Assembly (NCBI RefSeq): GCF_012726295.1
Contig: NZ_JABAOB010000010.1
Coordinates: 248,001 to 312,000, forward strand
DNA length: 64,000 bases
Direction of reading: 5' to 3'
From: Chitinophaga sp. Ak27
GTDB taxonomy: Bacteria; Bacteroidota; Bacteroidia; Chitinophagales; Chitinophagaceae
In this document: one piece after another, positions 53,966 to 62,962 of the stretch
How positions within the stretch are numbered: position 1 is the stretch's first letter
Layout of the letters: the number at the start of each line of letters is the position of its first letter
Notes under the pieces: model-generated
Databases searched by the model: none
Told to the model about the DNA's origin: nothing
The model's input: only the letters and a program-made list of their open reading frames with translations
Made by a program: the position numbers and the translations under genes

Positions 53966-54329
53966 ATATGCCGTGATACGCATTGTACCAAGCGTAGAGC
54001 GGGAAGAATTTTTGAATGTTGGCGTAATCCTTTATTCCAGGCCACAAAAATTTCTGGGGGCCATGTTCACCCTGAACGAAGAAAAATTACGGGCGCTTGC
54101 TCCCCAAACAGATATCAACACCATTCGCCCTTACCTGGAGGCTTTCGTGGAAATCAGCAAGGGCAGCGAAGCCGGGGGGCCTATCGGCAAATTGGATATG
54201 CCCAGCCGCTTCCGCTGGCTCACCGCCATGCGCAGCAGTGTGGTACAAACTTCCCGGGTACATCCCGGCTTTTGCAGCGGCAGCGCCGCCGATACGCTGC
54301 AACGCTTACATGAGCAACTGGTGCTTTGA
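53943..54329 (+). CDS. DUF3037 protein, partner of the HipA-like kinase
   Basis: The 128-residue protein starts at ATG 53943 inside the kinase gene. The 'YEYAVIRIVPSVEREEFLNVGVILYS' block and 'FTLNEEKLRALAP' are DUF3037 signatures. Small, soluble, no catalytic motif known. The 23-bp overlap implies translational coupling with the kinase. Confidence 0.88.
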   Translation: MQEQHLYEYAVIRIVPSVEREEFLNVGVILYSRPQKFLGAMFTLNEEKLRALAPQTDINTIRPYLEAFVEISKGSEAGGPIGKLDMPSRFRWLTAMRSSVVQTSRVHPGFCSGSAADTLQRLHEQLVL

Positions 54330-54330
54330 G

Positions 54331-54450
54331 AGCCGAAAGTAAAAAGCCGAAAGCAAAAAGCTATTGTAGCAACTGATCTTTGCGAATATTTAAAATCGCG
54401 TTGGGCATTCGCTACAATAGCTTTTTGCTTTCAGCTTTATGCTTTCAGCT
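54331..54450. repeat. 40-bp inverted repeat with 40-nt loop between convergent genes
   Basis: Arms 54331-54370 and 54411-54450 match at 36 of 40 positions in inverted orientation. Within the arms a short direct repeat, AGCYGAAAGYAAAA, occurs twice, and AGCTATTGTAGC forms the base next to the loop. It starts 1 bp after the DUF3037 stop and ends 12 bp before the GH95 stop, so it can end both transcripts. Its size and internal repeats also fit a small non-autonomous hairpin element. Confidence 0.7.
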
Positions 54451-54461
54451 ATTTACAACAA

Positions 54462-56936
54462 CTATGGTCTGGTAAAAGTATATGTTTTCCCTGCTTCCGT
54501 CATCAAATCATATTGGATCGTAGCAGGCAATGCAGCGGTAGCCGCCGTATCTACTTTCCCATGAACCAGCGGCGCCGCGATGGCATCCACCTGGTAGAAA
54601 GGATTTGTTTGCGCTCCGGTAACAGGCTGTAACAAACCTTTTGTTGCTAAAGTATTAGGTACGCGTAAACGACAGTTTCCACCCAGGGTCGACAAGATAG
54701 TGACCTTTGCCAGCTTTCCATCTTCCCATACCATTTCCTTTATTTCAAAACCACCCCTTGCCCGCAAACCAGCTACACGTCCACTTTTCCACTCATCGGG
54801 CAAAGCGGGCAACAAATGCACGCAACCATCCTGGCTTTGCAGCAACATTTCACAAATGCCGGCAGTACATCCGAAATTGCCATCGATCTGGAAAGGCGGA
54901 TGCGCGTCAAACAAGTTAGGATAAGTACCTCCTCCGTTCCTTACTCCAGCTGGAGTAAGCTGATCTTTGATCAGTTTCCAGGCATGGTTGCCGTCCCGCA
55001 AGCGCGCCCAGAGGTTTACTTTCCAGCCCATAGACCAGCCGGTAGATACATCTCCCCGCTGGATCAACGAGGTGCGGGCTGCATTAAATAATGCCGGCGC
55101 GCCTTCCGGACTCACCTGGTTGGCAGGATATAACCCAAACAAATGAGATACATGCCGATGCTTATCTTCGGGATTGTCCAGGTCTTGCAACCACTCCTGT
55201 AACTGGCCGTACTGCCCTACCTGCATAGGCGGCAGCCTCTTACGTACCGCCTTCATCTTTTCCACCAACGCAGCATCGGTATGCAATACCTCTGCTGCAT
55301 GAATAGTGTTACACAAGAGGTCAAATACGAGCTGGTTGTCCATCGTAGCTCCCGCCGTCATAGATACGCCGGGATAGGCTTTCGGGTTATTCTCCGGCGA
55401 TATGGACGGTACTACCACCAGCCAGTGATGCGTGGGCTCTTCTACCAGGAAATCCAGGTAAAAAGCCGCCGCCCCTTTTAAGGCAGGATACACCGATTGC
55501 AGGTATTGCTTATCGCCGCTGAACATATATTTTTCCCACAGGTGGCGGCTTAGCCAGGCGCCTCCCATAGGCCACATACCAAAATAAATTGGATCTACCG
55601 GCCCCGTAATACGCCACAGGTCTGTATTGTGATGGGTTACCCATCCACCGGCGCCGTACATCACCTTAGCGGTTTCCCGACCGGTAACAGACAGGTCTTT
55701 TACCATCTGCACCAGCGGTTCATGCATTTCAGTGAGGTTGGTGGTTTCGGCAGGCCAATAGTTCATTTCCGTATTTATGTTGATGGTATACTTGCTGCCC
55801 CAGGGCGGATTCATCAACGGGTTCCAGATGCCCTGCAGGTTGGCTGGCTGCCCGCCGGGCTGCGAGGAGGCAATCAGCAAATACCTGCCAAACTGGAAAT
55901 AAAGTGCCACCAGCTGCGGATCATAGCCCGCAGTAAAGTTCTTTAACCGTACATCTGTAGGATACCGCTCTGCATCGCTATTGCCCAGGTACAACTGTAC
56001 CCGGTTGAAATAATGCTGGTAAGCAGCGATATGATCTTTCAGCACTTCCTCATCATCTTTCTTTTCCACTTTATCCAGGTAAGCAGCTGCCCGTTTGCCC
56101 TCGTCGGCGCTCAGATCGGCATAGTTGACGAAGTTGGTAGCAATGGAAATATAGATGGTAACATCATCGGCCCGGCTGATTTGGATAGAATCGCCGGCGG
56201 CAGACACGGTACCGCCATTCACTTTGAATTTAACGAGCGACTGAAATTTCACTTTACCCGGTACCCCGTCTTTATTGCCACTCACACCAGACAATACCAG
56301 TTCGTTGCTACCGTTTACGGCCACACGCGATTGCTGCGGACTATGCAGCGCAGCCGAAAAGGTAATGCTGCGGGGCTCTTCTGCAGTAAGCCGCACTACC
56401 ATCACCTGGTCAGGAATAGACGCAAACACCCGCCGGGTATACTTTACGCCATTAAACGTATAGGCAGTAGTAGCCACCGCCTTCTCCAGGTTCAGCTCCC
56501 GGTAATAACCCTGGTACTGTTCATGCCCGGGAAAATGCAGTTGCAGATCGCCTACCGGTTGGTAACACATCCCGTTGATCTGCTCTGATTGCATCGTCTT
56601 TGCTGCCAATTCAGCCGCGGCCTTCATCTGGCCTGCAAATATCAACTTCCTGACTTCCGGCAAGGCGGCCAACGCATGATGATTTTCATTGCGGTTAGGG
56701 CTACCGCTCCACACGGTGTTTTCGTTTAGCCGTATCAGTTCTTCCGCCGGATTGCCGTACACCATCGCTCCCAAACGGCCATTGCCCACCGGCAGTGCCG
56801 CTTCCCATACCGCCCCGGCCGGCTGGTTGTACCACAGCTTCAAGGCCTGCTCCTGCGCCCATGCAGGGGCAGCGGTCATCAGCAGGATTACGTAAACGGA
56901 TATGCTTTTTTTTGCTTTTCTTAACATGGATATCAT
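54462..56936 (-). CDS. Alpha-L-fucosidase, GH95 family
   Basis: ATG 56936 (after GGAGG 13 bp upstream) gives an 824-residue exported enzyme (signal ending 'AAPAWAQ'). It shows the GH95 order: N-terminal beta domain with 'ALPVGNGRLGAMVYG' and 'RLNENTVWSGSP', then the (alpha/alpha)6 barrel with 'NINTEMNYWPAETTNL', 'DKHRHVSHLFGLYP' and 'QIDGNFGCTAGICEML'. These contain the Asn and Asp residues that correspond to the active-site set of characterised GH95 fucosidases. It releases alpha-1,2-L-fucose or related L-galactose residues from plant glycans such as xyloglucan or pectin. No SusCD lies beside it. Confidence 0.93.
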   Translation of the reverse strand: MISMLRKAKKSISVYVILLMTAAPAWAQEQALKLWYNQPAGAVWEAALPVGNGRLGAMVYGNPAEELIRLNENTVWSGSPNRNENHHALAALPEVRKLIFAGQMKAAAELAAKTMQSEQINGMCYQPVGDLQLHFPGHEQYQGYYRELNLEKAVATTAYTFNGVKYTRRVFASIPDQVMVVRLTAEEPRSITFSAALHSPQQSRVAVNGSNELVLSGVSGNKDGVPGKVKFQSLVKFKVNGGTVSAAGDSIQISRADDVTIYISIATNFVNYADLSADEGKRAAAYLDKVEKKDDEEVLKDHIAAYQHYFNRVQLYLGNSDAERYPTDVRLKNFTAGYDPQLVALYFQFGRYLLIASSQPGGQPANLQGIWNPLMNPPWGSKYTININTEMNYWPAETTNLTEMHEPLVQMVKDLSVTGRETAKVMYGAGGWVTHHNTDLWRITGPVDPIYFGMWPMGGAWLSRHLWEKYMFSGDKQYLQSVYPALKGAAAFYLDFLVEEPTHHWLVVVPSISPENNPKAYPGVSMTAGATMDNQLVFDLLCNTIHAAEVLHTDAALVEKMKAVRKRLPPMQVGQYGQLQEWLQDLDNPEDKHRHVSHLFGLYPANQVSPEGAPALFNAARTSLIQRGDVSTGWSMGWKVNLWARLRDGNHAWKLIKDQLTPAGVRNGGGTYPNLFDAHPPFQIDGNFGCTAGICEMLLQSQDGCVHLLPALPDEWKSGRVAGLRARGGFEIKEMVWEDGKLAKVTILSTLGGNCRLRVPNTLATKGLLQPVTGAQTNPFYQVDAIAAPLVHGKVDTAATAALPATIQYDLMTEAGKTYTFTRP

Positions 56937-57110
56937 AGTTAAATGGTAACCTCCCCGGTTATCCCGGTGGATAAGATACAATAACGATAACTTATTTACA
57001 ACTGCAAATAACGGCGGGGCAGCTTAATAAAGGGCTAATCAACCGTTAATAAACACAAAAGCCTGGAATAAATTTCCCGGCTTTGTCGTGTTGATAATAT
57101 TTTGAGAAAG

Positions 57111-59489
57111 TTACTCTGCCCGCATACTTTTCACCGGATCTGCCAGCGCGGCCTTGATGGCCTGGTAGCTGATAGTGGCAATGGCAATTCCGAGTGCAAT
57201 TACACCGGATACTAAAAATACCCACCAGGCAATACTGATCCGGTAAGCAAAAATCTCCAGCCATTTATGCATGCTATACCAGGCGAGTGGAGTGGCTATT
57301 AAAAATGACAGGATCACCAGTTTCAGAAAATCTTTCGACAACAGGTTCACGATATCCGTTACCGAGGCGCCCATCACCTTACGGATCCCTATTTCACGGG
57401 TGCGTTGTAATGCGCTGTAAGAAGCCAGTCCCAGTAATCCCAGGCAGGAAATGAGGATGGCCAGCAGGGCAAAATTGAAGAATAACTTACCAAACCTTTC
57501 TTCGGCGCGATATTGCCGGTCAAAAAATTCGTTCAGAAAATAATAGCTGAAAGGCCGGTTGGGTATCAATGTCTTCCAATTTTTTTCAATACCCGCCAAC
57601 GTACCTTGCAGATCACGGGGTGCTACCACGATAGAAAGCACTTCGCAGCCGCCTGGTTCGATACGCATGGTCAACGGCTTAATGTTTTCCTGTAAAGAGC
57701 GAAAATGAAAATCCTTTACCACTCCTATAATGGTGCCTTCGCGCCCCCATTGCCGGAAAGACCGGCCTACCGCCTCTTCCGGTTTGGTATACCCCAGCAG
57801 TTTAACAGCCGTTTCATTCACTATCATCGCATGAGTAGTATCTGTTCCAAAATCCCTGGAAAATCCCCTACCCGCTACCAGCTTAATTTTATATTGAGGA
57901 ATAAAATCATAATCTACAAAATATAAGTCCAGGTTAGCCACCTGCATTTCCCCCTGCTTGTTTTGTATTTCGGTATAGGCTCCTTCAGTATTGCCGCCAG
58001 GGATACCGGACGACATTGTGGTACGCATTACCCCGGGTAAGCTGGCGATGGCATTCTTAAAAGCATCTCTTGCCGGGTCGCCATGGGTATCAATGACCAG
58101 CACCTGCTCTTTACTGAAGCCCAGGTCTTTGTTATGCATATAATGCATTTGCAGGTACACAATGATAGTACCGATAATGAGCGTAATAGAAATAGCAAAC
58201 TGCGTTACCACCAGCCCTTTACGTAGCAAGGTGCCTTTGGAACTGGTAGAAAAACGGCCTTTCAACACCATAATCGGCTTAAAGGAGGATAACACCAATG
58301 CAGGATAGATGCCTGCCAGCAGCCCAATCAGGATAGCCGCCAATAAGAGGATGACAATATAAACAGGTTCCGCGATGAGCCCATCACTGATCGTTTTGCC
58401 AGCCAGCAAATTGAAGGCAGGCAGCAAGGCGGAAAACAGCACAAGTGTAAGCACGAACGCCATCAGGCACAGCAACAGGCATTCTCCTATAAATTGTCTT
58501 AGTAACTCCTGCCGTGTAGCGCCTACTACTTTACGAATGCCGATTTCTTTTGCCCGTTCTACCGACCGGGCAGTAGTGAGATTAACAAAATTAATAGCAG
58601 CGATAAAGAGGATAAACAAAGCGATCACGGTAAAGATATACACATTGTTCCGGCTACCATTTACATAGGCGCCGTACGTGGTATTAAGATATACATCCGC
58701 TAACGGTTGTAAGGCTACCGTGTAAAACATTTTGTGCTTCCTTCGTTCGTCGCCGTTATGCCGTTCTATAAAATCCGGGAACTTGGCGGTGAGCGCAGCG
58801 GCACTGGCATTGGGTTGCAGCAACAGGAAAGTGGTGGCGCCGAAATTTCCCCAGGATTTATCTAATCCAGGATTAAGTTTAGTCAGCGTAGACATCGACA
58901 CCAGCATATTGGCCTTTAACTGGGTATTTTCCGGCATATCGGCCATGACGCCTGTTACGGTGGATGGTATCAGGTCGCCCGTAAGCAACACAGATTCACC
59001 CAGGGGATCAGCATTTCCGAAATATTTTTTGGCAGCGGTTTCGCTCAACACAATACTGTTGACATCGCGGAGCGCAGTGGCCGCATCTCCTCTCAACAGC
59101 TTAAAATCAAATACGCGGAACAGCGAGGAATCGGCAAAAAGTGTCTGGTCTTCCTGGAAACTGACATTCCCTTTTTTCACCAGTAGGTTAGCAGTACTCA
59201 CCCTGGTAAATGCTGCTATCTCGGGGAAGTCGCGCTGCATGTTAGGCGCGAATGGCCAGGGAGTTATTCCTCCTTGTATGGTTTCGCTGGGCGTTTTCAC
59301 ATCGCAAGTCACCCGGTAAATACGATCTTTTTTCGCATGGAATTGATCGTAACTCAATTCAAAATGCACATACAGGAAGATAAAGAAACAGGCGGTGAGT
59401 CCCACCGTCAGGCCCAATACATTGATCAGGGAAAAGATTTTATTTCTCCAGAGATTGCGCCAGGCAATTTTCAGATAGTTTTTTAGCAT
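57111..59489 (-). CDS. MacB/FtsX-type ABC transporter permease, duplicated core
   Basis: The 792-residue membrane protein has two MacB-PCD/FtsX halves. The start reads 'MLKNYLKIAWRNLWRNKIFSLINVLGL', then a periplasmic MacB-PCD domain. The first FtsX block is 'ARSVERAKEIGIRKVVGATRQELLRQF' and the second 'RTREIGIRKVMGASVTDIVNLLSKDFLKL'. About eight transmembrane helices are present. Such permeases export antibiotics, lipoproteins or peptides with a separate ATPase, but none is encoded nearby. Orphan permeases of this kind are frequent in Chitinophaga-like genomes. It is not clearly part of an operon. Confidence 0.92.
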   Translation of the reverse strand: MLKNYLKIAWRNLWRNKIFSLINVLGLTVGLTACFFIFLYVHFELSYDQFHAKKDRIYRVTCDVKTPSETIQGGITPWPFAPNMQRDFPEIAAFTRVSTANLLVKKGNVSFQEDQTLFADSSLFRVFDFKLLRGDAATALRDVNSIVLSETAAKKYFGNADPLGESVLLTGDLIPSTVTGVMADMPENTQLKANMLVSMSTLTKLNPGLDKSWGNFGATTFLLLQPNASAAALTAKFPDFIERHNGDERRKHKMFYTVALQPLADVYLNTTYGAYVNGSRNNVYIFTVIALFILFIAAINFVNLTTARSVERAKEIGIRKVVGATRQELLRQFIGECLLLCLMAFVLTLVLFSALLPAFNLLAGKTISDGLIAEPVYIVILLLAAILIGLLAGIYPALVLSSFKPIMVLKGRFSTSSKGTLLRKGLVVTQFAISITLIIGTIIVYLQMHYMHNKDLGFSKEQVLVIDTHGDPARDAFKNAIASLPGVMRTTMSSGIPGGNTEGAYTEIQNKQGEMQVANLDLYFVDYDFIPQYKIKLVAGRGFSRDFGTDTTHAMIVNETAVKLLGYTKPEEAVGRSFRQWGREGTIIGVVKDFHFRSLQENIKPLTMRIEPGGCEVLSIVVAPRDLQGTLAGIEKNWKTLIPNRPFSYYFLNEFFDRQYRAEERFGKLFFNFALLAILISCLGLLGLASYSALQRTREIGIRKVMGASVTDIVNLLSKDFLKLVILSFLIATPLAWYSMHKWLEIFAYRISIAWWVFLVSGVIALGIAIATISYQAIKAALADPVKSMRAE

Positions 59490-59648
59490 TGACAACAGGA
59501 TAATTTAACAGTGAACCTTCACAGGGAACCTGTTATACAACGCCAACACAATGCCAGTATACAGGTATTTTAAGATCAACCACTATAAAATTATCCAAAT
59601 TTATAATTTGTCCGGTTTCGACACTTTTCCTGTTCAGTTCCGCACAAG

Positions 59649-60056
59649 TTACTGCGCCACTTTTATATATCCCCAACCTTGCCTTTGCCGGGTGAGAATT
59701 TCATAAATGGCATCCGGCACCATCTCAACGCCTGGTATCAGTTGAGAAGCATCTTTGTTATTTCTTTTCATGGTCATACCACAAACTTTCACCGCCACTT
59801 TTTTATTGATCAGGTCTGTAAGGCCGGGTGCAATTTTAGATTTATCTTTTAATACCATATCCAATGCTTCCCCATATACTGCGACTTCCAGCTGTGCATC
59901 GGGATTAGCTTTCAGGATACTGCTGGCCTGGCGTACGACGGCATTTTGATCGTCCATATTCTTACTGGTAATATCAAATACTACTTTATAGTCGCTTTGT
60001 GCATATAGCAACCGGCTTCCCAACGAAAGTGCCAATATTAACAACAGCTTTTTCAT
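59649..60056 (-). CDS. Exported DsrE-like protein
   Basis: The 135-residue protein has a signal ('LLLILALSLGSRLLYAQ') and a DsrE/DsrF-like fold: 'YKVVFDITSKN', 'AQLEVAVYGEALDMVL', 'VAVKVCGMTMKRN' with the conserved Cys, and 'LIPGVEMVPDAIYEILTRQRQGWGYIKVAQ' in part. DsrE proteins carry or sense sulfur in the cell; this one is periplasmic. The C-terminal pattern recurs in the gene at 61090-61791, two genes upstream in the same direction. Confidence 0.85.
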   Translation of the reverse strand: MKKLLLILALSLGSRLLYAQSDYKVVFDITSKNMDDQNAVVRQASSILKANPDAQLEVAVYGEALDMVLKDKSKIAPGLTDLINKKVAVKVCGMTMKRNNKDASQLIPGVEMVPDAIYEILTRQRQGWGYIKVAQ

Positions 60057-60091
60057 GATTAGATTTTTTTGGTAAAAAATAAACCGGGATA

Positions 60092-61093
60092 TTACTTAAA
60101 GCGTGATCGGCCCTGGTGTGCCAGTACAATAGGATTAAAGGGACCATATTTATGTTGTGATACCGGGAAAGTATCAGTGAAGGGGCCAAAGGGATGATCA
60201 GGCGGCTTGGAGCCTATATCCGGCCAGTCCGCGGGAAACGCTTTCACCGGGCGTGGCTGCGAATTCACAAACGCCGCTACATCCCAGGCCTCTTCATCGC
60301 TGAGTTGTATGCTGCTATAATTTGCCCCGAAAGGCATATTATACTTCACATACCCGGCAAACTTCGACAGGCGATAAATTCCTGCCCCGGTATTATAGCT
60401 CTTTGTTCCCCACAGTGGGGGATACAGGAATTCGGCGTCATCGGGCTTCATCATACCACCGCCGTTAATACCATGACAACGCTGGCATTTCTGCTGAAAC
60501 ACCTTTCGGCCCGCAGCGGTATCTGTACTTCTTTCCAGGTACGGCAACTGTTTTATACCACTTCCAGGTGGATGATGTCCTTTAGGAATATCTTTTCCCA
60601 ACCAGTGTATATAGGCAACGATCGCTTTCAGCTCCCGGCTGCCGGAGTCCAGGGGCTGGCCATTCAGGCTCCGGATAAAGCAATCGTTTACTTTTCTTTC
60701 AACAGACTCTATGCTGCCACTCCGGGCCCTGAATCTGGGGTAGGTGCTGGCCGTACTGCCATAGTTATTGCCCCAGGGCTGGGTACCTGCCCGCAGGTGA
60801 CAATTCTGGCAATTCATACCATTGCTGATGCTGGCCACGGAACCATGAGGCCCCAGGTAAACAGCAGTATGCACAATCAGCTCCCGCCCATACCGGATCA
60901 GATCACCGTCTGCTGTAGCAGGAATGGTAGCAGTATCCGGGGCTATCCACACTAATGTGGCCGCCCCTTGTTTTTCGCGTGGCCCGTTGCTTCTGTAAAA
61001 AAAATAGTTGATCACCATAAACAGCAATCCGGCAAACAACACAATTTCCAACGCATGAAGCATCGGCCTGGTTTGCAATGGCATACGTTTCAT
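60092..61093 (-). CDS. Membrane-anchored di-haem cytochrome c, TsdA/SoxAX-like
   Basis: ATG 61093 overlaps the stop of the gene upstream (ATGA). The 333-residue protein has one N-terminal anchor ('IVLFAGLLFMVINYFF'), then two cytochrome c domains with haem sites 'MNCQNCHLRAG' and 'KCQRCHGINGGGM'. The first domain resembles the thiosulfate dehydrogenase (TsdA) and SoxA layout. It lies between two DsrE-like genes, so electron transfer from a periplasmic sulfur compound is suggested. An N-terminal extension of 33 residues from an earlier start is rejected. Confidence 0.85.
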   Translation of the reverse strand: MKRMPLQTRPMLHALEIVLFAGLLFMVINYFFYRSNGPREKQGAATLVWIAPDTATIPATADGDLIRYGRELIVHTAVYLGPHGSVASISNGMNCQNCHLRAGTQPWGNNYGSTASTYPRFRARSGSIESVERKVNDCFIRSLNGQPLDSGSRELKAIVAYIHWLGKDIPKGHHPPGSGIKQLPYLERSTDTAAGRKVFQQKCQRCHGINGGGMMKPDDAEFLYPPLWGTKSYNTGAGIYRLSKFAGYVKYNMPFGANYSSIQLSDEEAWDVAAFVNSQPRPVKAFPADWPDIGSKPPDHPFGPFTDTFPVSQHKYGPFNPIVLAHQGRSRFK

Positions 61094-61791
61094 CCTGCAT
61101 AGCAATAAGCACATTTCTTTTCCTGGGCTCTGCCTACCGCCCAAACACCGGAAGGCACTACCTGGATACCTGGCAAAATACCATCCATCCATTCCTTTTT
61201 CACTACAGCAGGGTCAAGTGACATCTTTTGTGCGGCTACCGCACTGAATACCGTCATCGCCATATTACATACGCAGAACATCACACCGCTGGCTTGTAGC
61301 TCATTAATGCCAATAGATACATTGCCTACCCCTGGTACGCTGAAATCATCTGCTTTAGGCTCCCAAAAAGGATTCCTGGTGGAAGGCGCCTTGGTGAGCG
61401 GGTCATCCGCCTTGAACATTTCGCCAAAATGATATTTTTCCCACAGCTCACTTTTCATCGCATAGGGAATACCGGCATGCCGCAATACCACTACTATCCC
61501 GCAATCTTTTTCCGGCGTGCCGGTGGCGCTATTGGTCAATAAAAATACCCGGGGCCAGGCAAAAGGAAATATTTCGTTGGGGCGTACAACGTCGAGTACC
61601 ATGCGGTGTTTGCCTTTGATCTTATTCATCCAGGCATCGGCGCTGTTAGTAGTCATTTTCATATGCTCCTGCGGGATAGCCGCATGCAGGTCAATCGGAA
61701 CCATAGCCGGTATACCCAGGACAGTGGCGCCCGCAATGATTTTGCCGAGAAAATCCCGACGGTTGGTGGCTCCATTTTCATTATTGTTCAT
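61090..61791 (-). CDS. Twin-arginine exported DsrE-like protein
   Basis: ATG 61791 begins a Tat signal ('NRRDFLGKIIAGATVLGI', the RRDFLG motif). The body reads like a DsrE fold: 'IVVVLRHAGIPYAM', 'LQASGVMFCVCNMAMT' with two Cys where DsrE has its active Cys, and a tail 'GILPGIQVVPSGVWAVGRAQEKK' leading to 'CAYCYAG'. This tail parallels 'IPGVEMVPDAIYEI' of the small DsrE gene at 59649. Tat export implies folding or cofactor loading in the cytosol. It starts the three-gene set, with AraC regulator 62056-62868 265 bp upstream. Confidence 0.7.
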   Translation of the reverse strand: MNNNENGATNRRDFLGKIIAGATVLGIPAMVPIDLHAAIPQEHMKMTTNSADAWMNKIKGKHRMVLDVVRPNEIFPFAWPRVFLLTNSATGTPEKDCGIVVVLRHAGIPYAMKSELWEKYHFGEMFKADDPLTKAPSTRNPFWEPKADDFSVPGVGNVSIGINELQASGVMFCVCNMAMTVFSAVAAQKMSLDPAVVKKEWMDGILPGIQVVPSGVWAVGRAQEKKCAYCYAG

Positions 61792-62055
61792 ACGATGGAA
61801 ATTTAGATGAACAGAAAGAACAGATTTGCTCATGGCACAAGCAGCTACCGCTGTGCCCATTGTGATCAGGCCAGTACATTTAATTAGAAACCGGTAGCTT
61901 TCCAGGGATTGGTCAAAAATATCAGCGATGTGTTTTCGACCTCGTTAATGTGGAAACAGGTTGATATACATCGATTCACCACGTTAACATGAGAAGTATA
62001 AGTGGGATAAAATTAGTAAAATTAGAAAAGAGACAATCGGAAAAAAGTGACAATT

Positions 62056-62868
62056 TTATAATCCCATTGCCTGCTCCAGGTCACTGCGGAAACCCGGGTA
62101 TTCATGAGGCAAACAATGCGTGAAGTACCTGAACTCGTTGATAAAATGCGTTTGATCGCTGTACCCAAACTTCTGTGCCAGCAGGCTCCATTGCGGAAAC
62201 CGCTCCCTTTCAATGTATTCAATGGTTTTACGGAAGCGCACCACCCGGCAAAACATTTTAAGATGAAGCCCGGTTTGTTCCAGGAAATTTCTTTCCAATG
62301 TGCGCTTCGTCATAAACACACCTGCCTCCAGCTGCCGGATAGAAATATTGCCATCTGCCGCAAAGATCAGCCGGATGGCCCCATCTATATTCCTGGCATA
62401 CTTCTTTTCCTTCCATAGCTGTTGCAGTAAAAAAGCTTCCAATATACGCACCTGCTGTTCTTCATTTACACCTGCTTTCAGCCGGGTGCTCATCTCTGCA
62501 ACCTGTGGCCCGAGTATTACCGATAAATCGCCGCTTTTATTACAGAATGGCTGCGAAGATATCCTGAACAGTTTATACCAGGCGCCTGGCTTCAGGTTGA
62601 TCACCAGCTGTTTAAAACCCGACATAATGCGTAGCTCGCATACATCATGGTTGGGACCTGTAATACTGTTGGCAGCAGGGTATTCCTGGTGAGTGATATC
62701 ATATACTGCCTGGGGCATACCGATATTGAATGTGAGGCTTTGCATCACATGGGGCAGCACAATCATTTCCCGGAAACCCGTTTCCTGGAAATCGCTCTCC
62801 AGGACGAGGTAAGAAACGATGTAGTCCTGTAGCAACCTATGGGGTTGAAAAGATTGCACTTTGAACAT
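62056..62868 (-). CDS. AraC-family transcriptional regulator
   Basis: Start ATG 62868 (MFKVQSFQPH) gives a 270-residue protein. The N-terminal ~150 residues match the DUF6597-type sensor half of Bacteroidota AraC proteins ('QDYIVSYLVLES', 'VINLKPGAWYKLF'). The C-terminal AraC HTH is clear: 'ISIRQLEAGVFMTKRTLERNF', 'RVVRFRKTIEYIE', 'LAQKFGYSDQTHFINEFRYFT'. It probably controls the DsrE/cytochrome set downstream on the same strand. Confidence 0.9.
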   Translation of the reverse strand: MFKVQSFQPHRLLQDYIVSYLVLESDFQETGFREMIVLPHVMQSLTFNIGMPQAVYDITHQEYPAANSITGPNHDVCELRIMSGFKQLVINLKPGAWYKLFRISSQPFCNKSGDLSVILGPQVAEMSTRLKAGVNEEQQVRILEAFLLQQLWKEKKYARNIDGAIRLIFAADGNISIRQLEAGVFMTKRTLERNFLEQTGLHLKMFCRVVRFRKTIEYIERERFPQWSLLAQKFGYSDQTHFINEFRYFTHCLPHEYPGFRSDLEQAMGL

Positions 62869-62962
62869 ACACTGGCTTTTTGAAGTATGTCCCAAAGGTC
62901 CTGAAATTTCTCCAGCTTTACTCGTTTTTCAGGCAAATAAACTACCCGGCGCTTCCGTACCT

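Noticed and set aside
60194..60955. 253-codon plus-strand frame
   Set aside because: Antisense to the di-haem cytochrome gene, whose haem motifs make the coding strand certain.
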